Source: Liolophura sinensis (Eukaryota; Mollusca; Polyplacophora; Chitonida; Chitonidae). From it: a stretch of DNA of 64,000 nt. A program made the position numbers and the translations under genes. The notes under the pieces are model-generated. The model did no database searches. It had not been told where the DNA came from and saw nothing but the letters and a program-made list of their open reading frames with translations. The stretch is from NCBI RefSeq assembly GCF_032854445.1, contig NC_088307.1, forward strand, positions 1,736,001 to 1,800,000, read 5' to 3'. Each line of letters begins with the position of its first letter. Positions within the stretch are counted from its first letter, which is position 1. Positions 54,724-64,000 of the stretch are shown here, one piece after another.

Positions 54724-55515
54724 GAGTTAGACGAACGACCGGAGCGCCACTACAATGTGGTGTCCAACCTGATCACAGGGCTTCTCTGAACGTAAGGTTA
54801 ATGACGCGCATTCGTTGGCAAAGCATCTCAGCAGCATGAAGAAATAACACTTGGTCTGTTCTATTCCATTTTAACCGATCCTCAACAACCTCCAAGAACT
54901 TGCAGGGATCTGACCCTAGTTACCAGAGACATGCTTGGTCTCGTGCTGCCAGGAGTAACCAGTTGATCCTCGGAAAATGGCAAAAGCTTCTGGATTCAAC
55001 GCGGCACCAGATTGTTTGGTTTTGCAAAGTGCTCGTAAAAAAATGACGGTTGCAATGCTGAGAGTGTTTGTCATTCTCTGCTGAGGCGCAGCTTGCAGGT
55101 AGAGACATCACACAGAAGAATGTTTGGCTGGCTGAAGCCATGTTGGATTTATTCACAGAAAACAGAATTTGTTTGTACAAAAACCCTGGAACCATCCCGA
55201 CTGTGGTGTTTACATTTCTGAGAGTGATCACTGACCACGAGAATCCGTCACTAAGAATCCTGCGTCAACGCAAGAGCGAGTTTTGTGTCAGTCTTCTGAG
55301 AAAAAAGTGGACAGACTGCATTGTCATCGGTAGAGCGTTGGTAAAGCTGTTACAAAGAATTGCCAGAACACCAGAGGAATGACAGCTTGTGGCGAGACAC
55401 CTCCATCAGTTCACAATTCACTGGCGTCGAAAAACTTCGGATGCGAACTTCTCGAAAGACAGTATCTGTCTACGCCAGAGGGTAAGTCTCTGCGATTTAA
55501 TCTCATCTGACGAGG
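54724..55515 (+). pseudogene. INTS3: Processed (intronless) pseudogene of Integrator complex subunit 3
   Basis: Across three frames the translation follows INTS3 colinearly: ELDERPERHYNVVSNLITGL, GFSERKVNDA, QQHEEITLGLFYSILTDPQQ, CRDLTLVTRDMLGLVLPG, GRDITQKNVWLAEAMLDLFT, LRQRKSEFCVSLLRKKWTDC, IVIGRALVKLLQRIARTPE, LWRDTSISSQFTGVEKLRMR, RTSRK, and finally QYLSTPEGKSLRFNLI. The human protein has the same blocks in the same order. About 35 residues between RTSRK and QYLSTPE are deleted, and there are several frameshifts and stops. No introns interrupt roughly 300 codons, which indicates retroposition. The 3' end runs into a TGAA microsatellite. Confidence 0.8.
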
Positions 55516-55534
55516 TGGAATCTTTCAATGAACG

Positions 55535-55635
55535 AATTAATAAATAAATGAACGAATGAATGAATGAATGAATGAATGAATGAATGAATGAATGAATGAA
55601 TGAATGAATGAATGAATGAATGAATGAATGAATTG
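55535..55635 (+). repeat. (TGAA)n microsatellite
   Basis: About 22 nearly perfect 'gaat' tetranucleotides follow the INTS3 pseudogene. The IHSF-type reverse-strand frames are shadows. Confidence 0.95.
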
Positions 55636-55867
55636 GATAAATGAATAGGACGCCACATCTGAAACCAGGAAACAATTGTCTTTCGACATAACAATGATAA
55701 CATCCAAAATCTAGGGAAAATAAACAAAACTGCAGCTAATTTCAAAAATCACATAACATACAGACTTACTTAACAAACTTAAAAATGTTTTATTTAATAT
55801 TTAATTGCAGCCTCACCTGCAGCATAGTTAAACAATTCGAATACAGTCAGCTGTCACAGGGAAAACA

Positions 55868-56060
55868 GCAGCTTCTCACCAATGCGATCACTGTGAGTCA
55901 AGCTCATACTGGCTTCCTCTGCGGTCGTACGTAGAAAGATCTTCCAGCAACCTGCAGATAATCGTGAGTTTCAAGGTGCTCTGAACGCCTTTCCGCCACA
56001 ATGCCGTATAAGGGAAATATTCTTGAGTATGACGGCGTAACAAAAAATCAAATAAACCAA
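55868..56060 (+). mobile_element. Partial family A SINE
   Basis: Begins at 'cagcttctcaccaatgcgat', lacks most of the tRNA head, and ends 'tcaaataaaccaacaaataa'. Moderately diverged. Confidence 0.75.
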
Positions 56061-56078
56061 CAAATAAAGTTATAAATT

Positions 56079-56079
56079 G

Positions 56080-56111
<32 letters not shown>

Positions 56112-56425
56112 TGTATGTATGTATGTATGTATGTATGTATGTATGTATGTATGTATGCATGCGCGCGTGCGTGTGTGGGTGCGTATGTATGTATGTATGT
56201 ATGTATGTATGTATGTATGTATGTATGCATGCATGCATGCATGCATACACGCACGCACGCACATACATACACGCGTGCGTGCGTGCGTGCGTGCGTGTGT
56301 ATGTATGTATTTTTGTATGTATGTATGTATGTATGCGTGTGTGTATGTATGTATGTTTGCGAGTGTGTATGTATGTATGTATGCGTGTGTGTATGCGTGT
56401 ATGTGTGTATGCATGTATGTATCCT
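56079..56425 (+). repeat. (TATG)n / (CATG, CGTG)n compound microsatellite
   Basis: Long runs of 'tgtatgtatgtatgtatgta' with interior 'gcatgcatgcatgcatgcat' and 'gcgtgcgtgcgtgcgtgcgt' blocks. All six-frame open frames here are artefacts. The right edge joins a short family B SINE 3' fragment ('tttttcggtcatatgacgac', about 56440-56485). Confidence 0.93.
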
Positions 56426-56765
56426 TAGGAATTTCACGTCATACCATTTTTCGGTCATATGACGACGAGGAGTCATCAGATGTATGTATACAAAATCTTG
56501 TCAGTTTCTGGATATGACTGGATATGTTCCCAAGAGATGTCATGCAAGAGATGTCATCCAAGAGATGTAATAATTCTTTTTAATTTAAATTCTCAATAGA
56601 ATGTTAAAAATGCTTACACAGATTCCCCTGGTAAATATATTATCCTAGACGTACTAATACATGACGTACCAGTAACACAATGCAGCCTTTATGGGCCAAA
56701 TGAAGATAGACCTAGTTTTTATAATGGAATCGTGGAAAAAATTAATCAGATTGCAAATTCCGCTC

Positions 56766-57000
56766 TTATTATATGTGGGGATCGGGGTAAAAATTCCGGC
56801 CTTGTTATATGTGGAGATCGGGGTAAAAATTCCGGCCTTGTTATATGTGGAGATCGGGGTAAAAATTTCGGCCTTATTATATGTGGAGATCGGGGTCAAA
56901 ATTCCGGCCTTGTTATATGTGGAGATCGGGGTAAAAATTCCGACCTTGTTATATGTGGAGATCGGGGTAAAAATTCCGGCCTTATTATATTTGAGGATCG
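56766..57000 (+). repeat. 36-bp coding-derived tandem array inside the LINE endonuclease
   Basis: About six copies of 'ttatatgtggagatcggggt' plus 'aaaaattccggccttg'. In frame this is a 12-residue repeat VICGDRGKNSGL, an expansion of the endonuclease motif (L)IICGDxN. The unit length is a multiple of three and the frame stays open. Confidence 0.92.
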
Positions 57001-58217
57001 GAATTTTGTAATGGATCCAAATATAAAGATACAAAAAGTACATAAATACCAATAATCCTGGAGCCCGAAAAAGAGTAATGGATATTATCCAGGAACAAGA
57101 ATTTGTGGATATCTGACGTGCACCACATGAACTAAAGAGGAAAATATACCTGGCGACCTAAAAATCCGTAAAAACAGGCCAGATTGGATTTTTCACTGTT
57201 ACAAATGATATTTTTAATATGTCCACAACAACCGAAATTATTCCAGGATATCGAAGCGACCACGCGGTTGTTACATTAAGATGTAAACTTGTTACTGTGA
57301 CAGATTAAAGGGTAACTGGAAACTATATTGTTCCCCTTCTGAAAGATTTTAAATACATTAACCTAGTAAAATTTTCTATCAGGCAAATTATCGACGAATA
57401 CACTACTCTGTCATATTGTAGAAAAAATAAATATCATAAATATCTATACATCCTATCTAGATATAACCTTCAGCGATCAGCTTCTTTTCCTTGAAGTTTT
57501 ACTCATGAAAATAAGAGGGAGAAACCATTAAATACTCATCAATAAAAAAACAGAAAAGAAACGTTTACAGAAAAGGAAATCGAAAAAAAAATTTTAAAAT
57601 ATTGAAAACGAGATATAGACGAATTTTCACAGGTTGACGATACACGATTGGAAAAGATAACAGCTTTAAAATCGGAGTTTGAGGAAATAAGATAAAGACA
57701 ATTAGAAGGCATTAAGGCTAGAACGAAATTAAAATCAATTTAAAGTGGAGAAAAACCATCGAAGTAGTTTTTTTTTTGTTAGAGAAGAGAAATTATACTA
57801 ATAAACTTCTATCAAAATTGACACTAGACGATGGAGGTGAAATATGTAAAAAAAAATCCGAGATCCTAGAAAAACAAAATCTCTACTATGCAAAACTATA
57901 TTAAAGGGCTGAATAAAATGAGCACTTACAGGGCCTAAACAAATTACAACTTGGGAGACTGTCAGACATCGATGCGCAAGCACTAGAAGGACAAATAACT
58001 ATGGTAGAAAAGGCTGAATGTTTGAAGAGTATGAAAAAGCGACAAAAGTCCTGGAAATGATGGATTTCATGTAGATTTTTATAAAATGTTTCGGAAAGAG
58101 ATAGGATACTTTGTTTTTCGATCGGCCAGCGAAGGTTTTACTGAAGGGTTAGCAGAGGTTGTAGGCATGGGGACCCCTATCTCTCCATGTATACTTTTTA
58201 CTATGTGCCGAAATACA

Positions 58218-58497
58218 TGGATGTATTTATTGGTTTCTTTATTTCATTGGTGTTTTACGCTATACTCAAGAACATTTCACTTAAACGACGGCGGCCCAGT
58301 ATTATGGTGGAAGGAAACTGGATGCAGCCCAGGGGAAACACACGACCATCCGCAGGTTGCTGTCAGATCTTCTCACGTACTGCCGAGGGAAAGCCAGCAT
58401 GAGCTGGGCTTGATCTCACAGCGATCGCATTGGTGAGAGGCTCCTGGGTCATTGCGCTGCGCTATCGCGCTAAGAAACTGAGCCACGGAGGCCCCCT
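58218..58497 (-). mobile_element. Family A SINE inserted in the L1-like RT
   Basis: Complement of a full-length copy from 'ttatttcattggtgttttac' to the head complement 'ctgagccacggaggccccct'. It interrupts the LINE RT between the SEGFTEG and QYADD parts. Confidence 0.87.
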
Positions 58498-59249
58498 TGG
58501 TTATACGATGTGGGATAATAGCAATATTAAAGGTATATCAATTAACAATATCAAGTGTAGGCTAAGTCAATATACCGATGACATCCAACTAATCTTTGAC
58601 TGATCAGAAGGGTCCTTAAAAGTAACGTTAGAAACTTTGGATCCTTTTTACATCTACCCAGGCTTAGAACTTAACCTTGAGAAAACCAAAGCTGTTTGGA
58701 TTGGATGCCTCTCTGCCTCACAAATGAAGAACTGTCAAACTATAAAATTAGATTGGGCAACAGATTTCAACATGTTAGGAATAACTTTTTTCAACAACAG
58801 ATTTTAATAATATGGGGAAAGTAAACTATTTAACAAGACTAGAAAATCTGAAAATGAAACAGAAATGAAAAATAAGAAATTTATTTTTATTAGGAAAAAT
58901 AACAGTAATTAATTCCATTGCATTGTCCAAACTTATACATCTGCCCGCTAAACCCTCCGGATGCAATTGTCAAAGCTATCAATGTCTTGCTGTATAAGTT
59001 TTTGTGGAATGATGTATTTGATCGTATAAAGAGGTCAGAACCTACACAAAATTACGAATATAGGGGTATACGTATGCTAAATGTAGTAAAATTTGCAGAA
59101 GCATTAAAAATTCCAACACTTTCGGCAAGAGAACCTCAATTCAACAAAGAATGGGCTATGTTTCGGAAATTTTTCGAAAACGTGTACTTAGACACATTGG
59201 TTTATACCTTAACAACCTTATTTCTCCTTGATGACAAAATAGTCTACTA

Positions 59250-60837
59250 ACTGATGCAAAAAAGAAGTGACGCGGAGTGGGGGGCACTTTGATTTCCTCA
59301 TCTTACAAGCCTGCTGGCCGTTAATGAAACATGCCCTATAAATGAAATATAATTCTGTATAGCGCTAGACAACATTCAAATACGATAATAACTAGAATGG
59401 ATATGCGAGCAGATAATAAGCCGGGATCCTGGATCGGATCGAGGGCGTTTTCTCCACCCAATAATACACGGCCCATGTAACAGCAAGTTTATACTCCCAC
59501 TTCTCAAACCACGACCTGCCATGCGCAGACTGACTGCTCTACTACTACCTCGGTCGTTGTCAGAAAGCGAACACCTAGACCGTGTCGATATCTGTCAATC
59601 ACCGTGGCCTGGCTGGGGTACAGTAAAAGACACAAGGTGTGCGCAAACGAAAGCTAACTTTTAGAGGTCCACGTCGTTTGCTGTTGTAGTTATCATTCTA
59701 CGCCACTAAATGCAGGACAGCACAGCTGTATATCATCGTCCAACCGTTTCGGGAAATCATGGACAGTGGAGCGGAAAGCATCAGGTGAAATACTATAAAC
59801 CCAGACCAGTTCCCGTTTAACTTCGTGTTAAAGCAATAGGATTACCATCTTTTTCTAAACAAAAAACCGGTGTTGTCATTTAAACGCTTCCAGTGATCGT
59901 AGCTCAAATCCGTTCCAATTTTGCTCAATGAACATGTCTTGGGCTACAATTTGGTGCAAGTACAGTTCCTATAGTTCTCGAGTTACAAGGTTATTGAAAT
60001 TACGTAACTAAATTAAGTTTTTTGACTATATCTCAAAAAGTTACAAGGATATGCAAAAAATAAAAGCAGATTCGGAATCAGCGGCTCAAAATACACCAGA
60101 ATACGTTACACAAAGTTAAAGTTTCGAAACTTTTCGTGACGTCACGTAAAAAAGTAAGAAGAAGAAAAAACAGAACGAATACATTAGGTATCCCCTTCTG
60201 GAGAACGGAATCCCTAAATATAGCCAAACCACCATTACCTGCACAAAGTTAACACAATTCAAACTGCAAAAATGCAGCACATTTCCCGGCGTTGATTTAT
60301 AAAACAGATTACAAGCATGAGTTTGCTAAAATTTCCCCATTTTATACATGTGAGCAAAAAGCTGGCTATGTGCAAACGAGCGCACGCGATACACTATATG
60401 TACAATGTTTAGTTACTAAAATTGAAAGGTTTGTGGTATCCACTGATTTAAGCACAGGGCTTCAGGAGTTGGAAGAAAGTTTTGTTCTAGACAGACGTCT
60501 TCGTCTTTCCGTTTAGGGGCAAGGGTTGTTGAGGATTAAAATAAAACAGTCGGCATTGTTTCGCAATGTGCTTCTCCTCGTCACACAAAACTGGTGAAAT
60601 TAGTTCACTGCAAATATTTCACTCCCTACAAAAACAGCACAAAGAATTCCAGGTCTCATGTCACAAGCACGAGGTCCCAAAAAGAGTTCGTTTCAAAACT
60701 CAGAATTACAAAAAATGGAAGCAATTAGAATATGGTTGGCGTCTATTCCCTAAGGCTCCCATTTTTAGAGACCTCAAAATGTTGTTGAATTTAGCAGAGG
60801 CTAAACTTTGGTCCCGGATTTCCATAACCAGGATGGG
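59250..60837. repeat. Duplicated TLR 3' flank (second copy)
   Basis: Contains the third copy of the 140-bp segment (59268-59390), matches 36540-36660 at 59389-59500, and matches 37231-37870 at 60170-60835. About 600 bp in between (59500-60130) is only partly shared, for example the gtcacg(taaa) and 'ggatatgcaaaaaataaaag' segments. Confidence 0.75.
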
Positions 60838-62110
60838 TTAGTTAGCCTTAATGGCCGAAGCAAGTCTTTCCCAGAAGAGCGCCTCGCCGTACCTGTTGTT
60901 CGTCATCTCCATGTACGTCTGGTTGTGGATGACGTCTACATTATCAGCGGAAAGTTGACTGGTCGGTATTTTCTCTGTCAGAACCATCACCAGTACGTCT
61001 CTGCCGCTATGAATCCCCTCCATCCAAGCCATGTTCATCTCGTACACACACCATTTGCTTTTTAGGAACTTTCGAGAGAGGAAGATCACGGTTTTCCTGC
61101 TGTTCTGTATGGCGTGTAGAATGTTGTCAGTAAAATAGAGTCCAGGTAGGAAATCTCTCTTGTCTATACAGAGTTTTAAGCCAGCGTCCCTTTCCAGACG
61201 GGGAATAACCTGTTCACGGATGAAGGTTCGATCCGAGTCTTCATAAGACACAAAAGCGTCGTAACCAAATGGATTCTCTTCGGCGGTGTCCAGTCTTTGG
61301 TAACCCGATCTCTTTCGCCAGTTAGTCGCCATGTAGAACAGATAACGTAGTTTCCAGCGATGTCGGCGGACAATTCCAACCAGCAGCACTATCAGGAACA
61401 AAGCCAGACATGCGCATAATCCACCAATTAGAACAGTGTAAGATCGACAGTGCCGCTGAAGATGATTCAGAATGGATGTGCTGCCTGACAAAGACACCAC
61501 TGTGCCATTTTCCAACGTACAGGAGGTGGAGTTTAAATTGCGGATGTCAACTTTGGTTAGTGTTAACCACTCGATGAAATTCTCCGTGTCACAGATGCAC
61601 TGAAGTTGGTTCCCCTGGATGTCAACTTGGATGGGAGAGAATTGCTGGATAGTATCAAGATCTCTACATAATGACAGATGGAGAGCTTTTAGTTTGTTTT
61701 TGGACAAATCTAGATGCCTAAGCTTGACTAGACCGGAAATGTTCGCTTTCCAGTTCGAAAGGTAATTTCCGGACAAGTTTAGATAAGTGAGGTTTGTTAG
61801 ACTTGAGAACAAGTTGGGCCCAACATATTCTAGTTGAATGTCGTTCATTTTCAGTTTGGTAAGATTATAAAACATGTTCTTGCTAAAGTTCTTTCCGAAT
61901 CTGTTTTCACCAATGAGCAATGTTTCCAGGTTGGTCGCATGGGCAAAAACGTCTCTGAAACTTTGAAGCAATTGTTGCCTGTTAGGTAAAGGTATCGTAC
62001 ATTATCCAAACCTTTGACGGGACCGATCCACTTGTCCAAGAGATTTGTTAGCAAAATACAACTGATTGAGGCCTAAGTTTACAAACTCGAGAATGTAAAT
62101 CTGTGACTGG
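60838..62110 (-). pseudogene. 5'-truncated Toll-like receptor copy (TLR pseudogene with intact TM-TIR)
   Basis: Colinear with the C-terminal ~400 residues of the intact TLR: last LRRs, cysteine cap (LQCICDTENFIEWL), transmembrane helix (VLIGGLCACLALFLIVLLVG), RRHRWK, and TIR with YDAFVSYEDSD, LCIDKRDFLPG and FWERL, stop at 60838. The TIR frame is open from 61971, but upstream the LRR sequence shifts frame at about 61960 (GNNCFKVSETF continues in another frame) and again near 62045 (LNQLYFAN / NLLDKW). Nothing 5' of about 62110 matches the receptor. No signal peptide and no suitable start ATG. A pseudogene unless spliced from elsewhere. Confidence 0.88.
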
Positions 62111-62219
62111 TCGGGGCAAAACAACATTTCTCGCCCCCATCTGTACACAAAGACACCTGCTCTTATTTCTACATGTCCGTGTGTTACCTAAACCATGATA
62201 CATTAGCTATTCTAACATA
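62111..62219. other. Junction between TLR copy and downstream duplicated DNA
   Basis: TLR homology is lost at about 62110. No repeat or gene is recognised in this short stretch. Confidence 0.4.
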
Positions 62220-63485
62220 ACTCGGGCCACAAATTTCACCGCCTCACTTTAGAGGCATGCTTTGGCCACGTGTTTTAAGTGCGGTGATGTTGGAATGAGA
62301 TATCCGAAGGGCCACGCAAAATTCATTTTCTTATCCAACAGGAAACGACATCAGTCTCGTGAAATGTTGTTTTTGGAAACCGTGAATGTCACAAAAAATG
62401 TGCTGCTAGATTTTTACTTTGGTGGGTGTAAGTTGACAGTCTTACCCATGTGTGTAGGGACTACGAAAGTAATAGATACTTTCCATTGATAGCATTCTGA
62501 CGAGAGAGAGAAAAACAGCAGGTTGACTTAAAATAAGATAGTTACTATATTTCACCAAGCATGCCGTTAATGACATTCGCTTCACTTTTGTGAGGGTTTT
62601 TTCAAGATACGTAAGAGTATGTAAAGCATTATGGTTCAGATAAAACGCGGACATGTAGAAAGAGTGCAGGTGATTCTGTGCACATATAGTGGCCAGAGAT
62701 ATGGTCTAGTTCCGACGAGTTGGAGTTTTACGTAATTCGGCGTGAATGTAAACACACACAATACTTAGGGCATACCAGCTCGGTGAATTACCTAACTTCT
62801 TTATTTGTATTCCAATCGATCGTATCGGATAAAATGGCCTCCATATTTTCATAAGTTGTTTAATTACATTGAGGATATACGTCAGTAAATTTGTGTTTCG
62901 TCTCAAAAACAGAATGGTGTCAGAAACCTGGGATTAAAGCGCTTTATTGGGAATGTGGCCATCCAGTGTGGCCACTCGGGCCACAAATTTCACCACCTCA
63001 TTTTGGTGAGGCCTGCTTTGGCCACATGTTTTAAGTACGGTAATGTTGGTATGAGATATCCAAAGGACCACGCAAAAGACATTTCCTTGATAAGCAAGGT
63101 GAAATGTTAATCATAAACCGCGAATGCCACAAAGAAAATGTGTTACTAGATTTGTACTTTGATCCGTGTATGTTGACAGCGCTACCTATGTGTATAGGGG
63201 ATATGAACAGAAGCGCCTCTCAGTGAATACTTTTAACAGCTTTCTGATGTGTGAAAGAAGAAATAAAACCACGCTCAGGTCAATTAAAATAGTTACTCTA
63301 TTTGCCCAAGAAAGTTCGTAAATGACATTCGCTTCACTTTGGTGAGGGTGGCTTCAAGCTACGTAAGAGAGGATAGCGCATTATGGTTCAGGTAACACGT
63401 AGTAATGAGTGCAGATGATTTTGTGCACAGACAGTGGCGAGAATACGTTCCTTTTGTCCGCACGAGTCACAGTTTTACTTAGTTA
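62220..63485 (+). repeat. Two-copy direct duplication, about 0.5 kb each, offset ~755 bp
   Basis: 62220-62740 and 62975-63485 share 'ctcgggccacaaatttcacc', 'atgctttggccacgtgtttt' (catg in copy 2), 'atgagatatccgaagggcca' and 'agcattatggttcag' in the same order, with noticeable divergence. An open frame in the first copy (62262-62489) is interrupted in the second, so it is probably not a conserved gene. Confidence 0.8.
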
Positions 63486-63827
63486 TGTACTAAGAACAGT
63501 TTTATACATGTTATTAAATGTGATGGTTATGTTATACACAAGTGATGAATGGCGTTGATATTCGATACTTATGAGTGTTATAGTAACTACATGCAGATAA
63601 TATATTGCGATCTAACTGATTGCTCAGTGTTAACATTTAAGTTCGCTTTGAACACAATATTTCGTACATTTTACGATAACATATCCAGGTGCAGGCCAGT
63701 CAGAATGCCGGCCTACATATAATGATGCTGGCATAAAACATTATGTTTCGGACATTTGCAATAATATAGGCATATTTCAGTGGAATATGCATATTGGTAA
63801 TCAAATGTCTCATGTAGGCCCATGGCT

Positions 63828-64000
63828 ATAATTTTTTTATTTATTTGATTGGTGTTTTACGCCGTACTCAAGAATATTTCACTTATACGACGGCGGCCAG
63901 CTTTATGGTGGGTAGAAACCGGGCAGAGCCCGGGGGAAACCCACGACCATCTGCAGGTTGCTGGAAGACCTTCCCACTTACGGCCGGAGAGCAAGCCAGC
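63828..64000 (-). mobile_element. Family A SINE running off the right edge
   Basis: Complement of tail 'atttatttgattggtgtttt' and body through 'ccttcccacttacggccgga'. The tRNA head lies beyond the window. Confidence 0.9.

Larger units (their letters stand above)
56690..59245 (+). pseudogene. L1-like LINE, decayed (endonuclease and RT), nested SINE
   Basis: Endonuclease pieces are QCSLYGPNEDRPSFYNGIVE (56680) and ALIICGD (about 56760, expanded into a 36-bp array). A YSRISKRPRGCYI remnant near 57240 corresponds to the PGYRSDHAVV end of the domain. The RT part has FRKEIGYFVFRSASEGFTEG (58089) and, past a SINE, RLSQYADDIQLIFD (about 58560, an intact YADD), LELNLEKTKAVWIGCLSASQ, then a C-terminal portion (YKFLWNDVFDRIKRSEPTQN, 58998). 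It ends near 59240. Stops and shifts occur throughout. The two-part fit to L1/Tx1-type ORF2 is by motif order only. Confidence 0.75.

Noticed and set aside
55068-55382. Open frame as an independent 104-aa gene
   Set aside because: It is only one in-frame stretch of the larger INTS3-like pseudogene, which continues on both sides in other frames.
56048-56517. Several frames rich in IHTY or MYVC over 100 codons
   Set aside because: Translation of a tetranucleotide microsatellite.
62262-62489. Open frame with CFKCGDVG resembling a CCHC zinc knuckle
   Set aside because: The final cysteine is missing, and the duplicated copy of the same DNA has a stop at the corresponding place.

Overview
This is a metazoan nuclear genomic window. 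It has spliced genes with GT-AG introns, abundant tRNA-derived SINEs, several decayed LINEs, a Ty3/gypsy-type remnant, a Penelope-like remnant and very heavy minisatellite content. Two SINE families dominate: one ends in a 'caccaatcaaataaataaa' tail, the other has a body reading 'gaagttgtaacttcctcgc'. Together with a vertebrate-like single-cysteine-cluster Toll-like receptor they suggest a lophotrochozoan, most likely a mollusc. That placement rests on remembered repeat families and is an inference.

Layout. 0.2-1.85 kb is a broken LINE on the minus strand. 2.1-5.2 kb has no gene I can name. 5.2-24.7 kb holds one complete gene on the plus strand, the orthologue of SIN1/MAPKAP1, the mTORC2 subunit. 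I rebuilt it by hand as 11 coding exons (1548 nt, 515 aa). All junctions are GT-AG and all phases agree. 24.7-28.6 kb is intergenic with short minisatellites and a SINE. 28.6-31.5 kb is a 24-bp satellite-like array interrupted by two near-identical SINEs. 31.5-34.9 kb has SINEs and a Penelope-like fragment. 35.1-40.7 kb and 57-62.1 kb hold a duplicated Toll-like receptor locus: one intact TLR (37.9-40.6 kb, minus), one 5'-truncated frameshifted copy (60.8-62.1 kb, minus) and one TIR-end fragment (35.1 kb), each associated with pieces of the same L1-like LINE and shared flanking DNA. 42.7-45.4 kb is a Ty3/gypsy remnant, and 45.6-47.4 kb carries minisatellites. 47.7-52.8 kb is a two-ORF non-LTR element on the plus strand, nested with a SINE. 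54.7-55.5 kb is an intronless, frameshifted copy of part of INTS3 (Integrator subunit 3). 62.2-63.5 kb contains a roughly 0.5 kb direct duplication, and a SINE runs off the right edge.

The most unusual feature is the architecture of SIN1. Nearly every intron carries a tandem array. In at least four introns (3, 5, 9 and 10) the repeat unit is visibly derived from the adjacent exon-intron junction, so the true splice site is simply the outermost copy in a series of look-alike splice sites. Intron 10 is the extreme case: about 46 copies of a 60-bp unit, each with the 3' splice acceptor plus the first 28 nt of the last exon. Reading through any decoy ends in a stop a few codons later and would remove most of the C-terminal half of the PH domain. 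An independent 36-bp array built from the endonuclease motif of a LINE (56.8-57.0 kb) suggests that this genome readily amplifies short segments, including coding ones.

Most long open frames in the window are periodic translations of minisatellites and are not genes.
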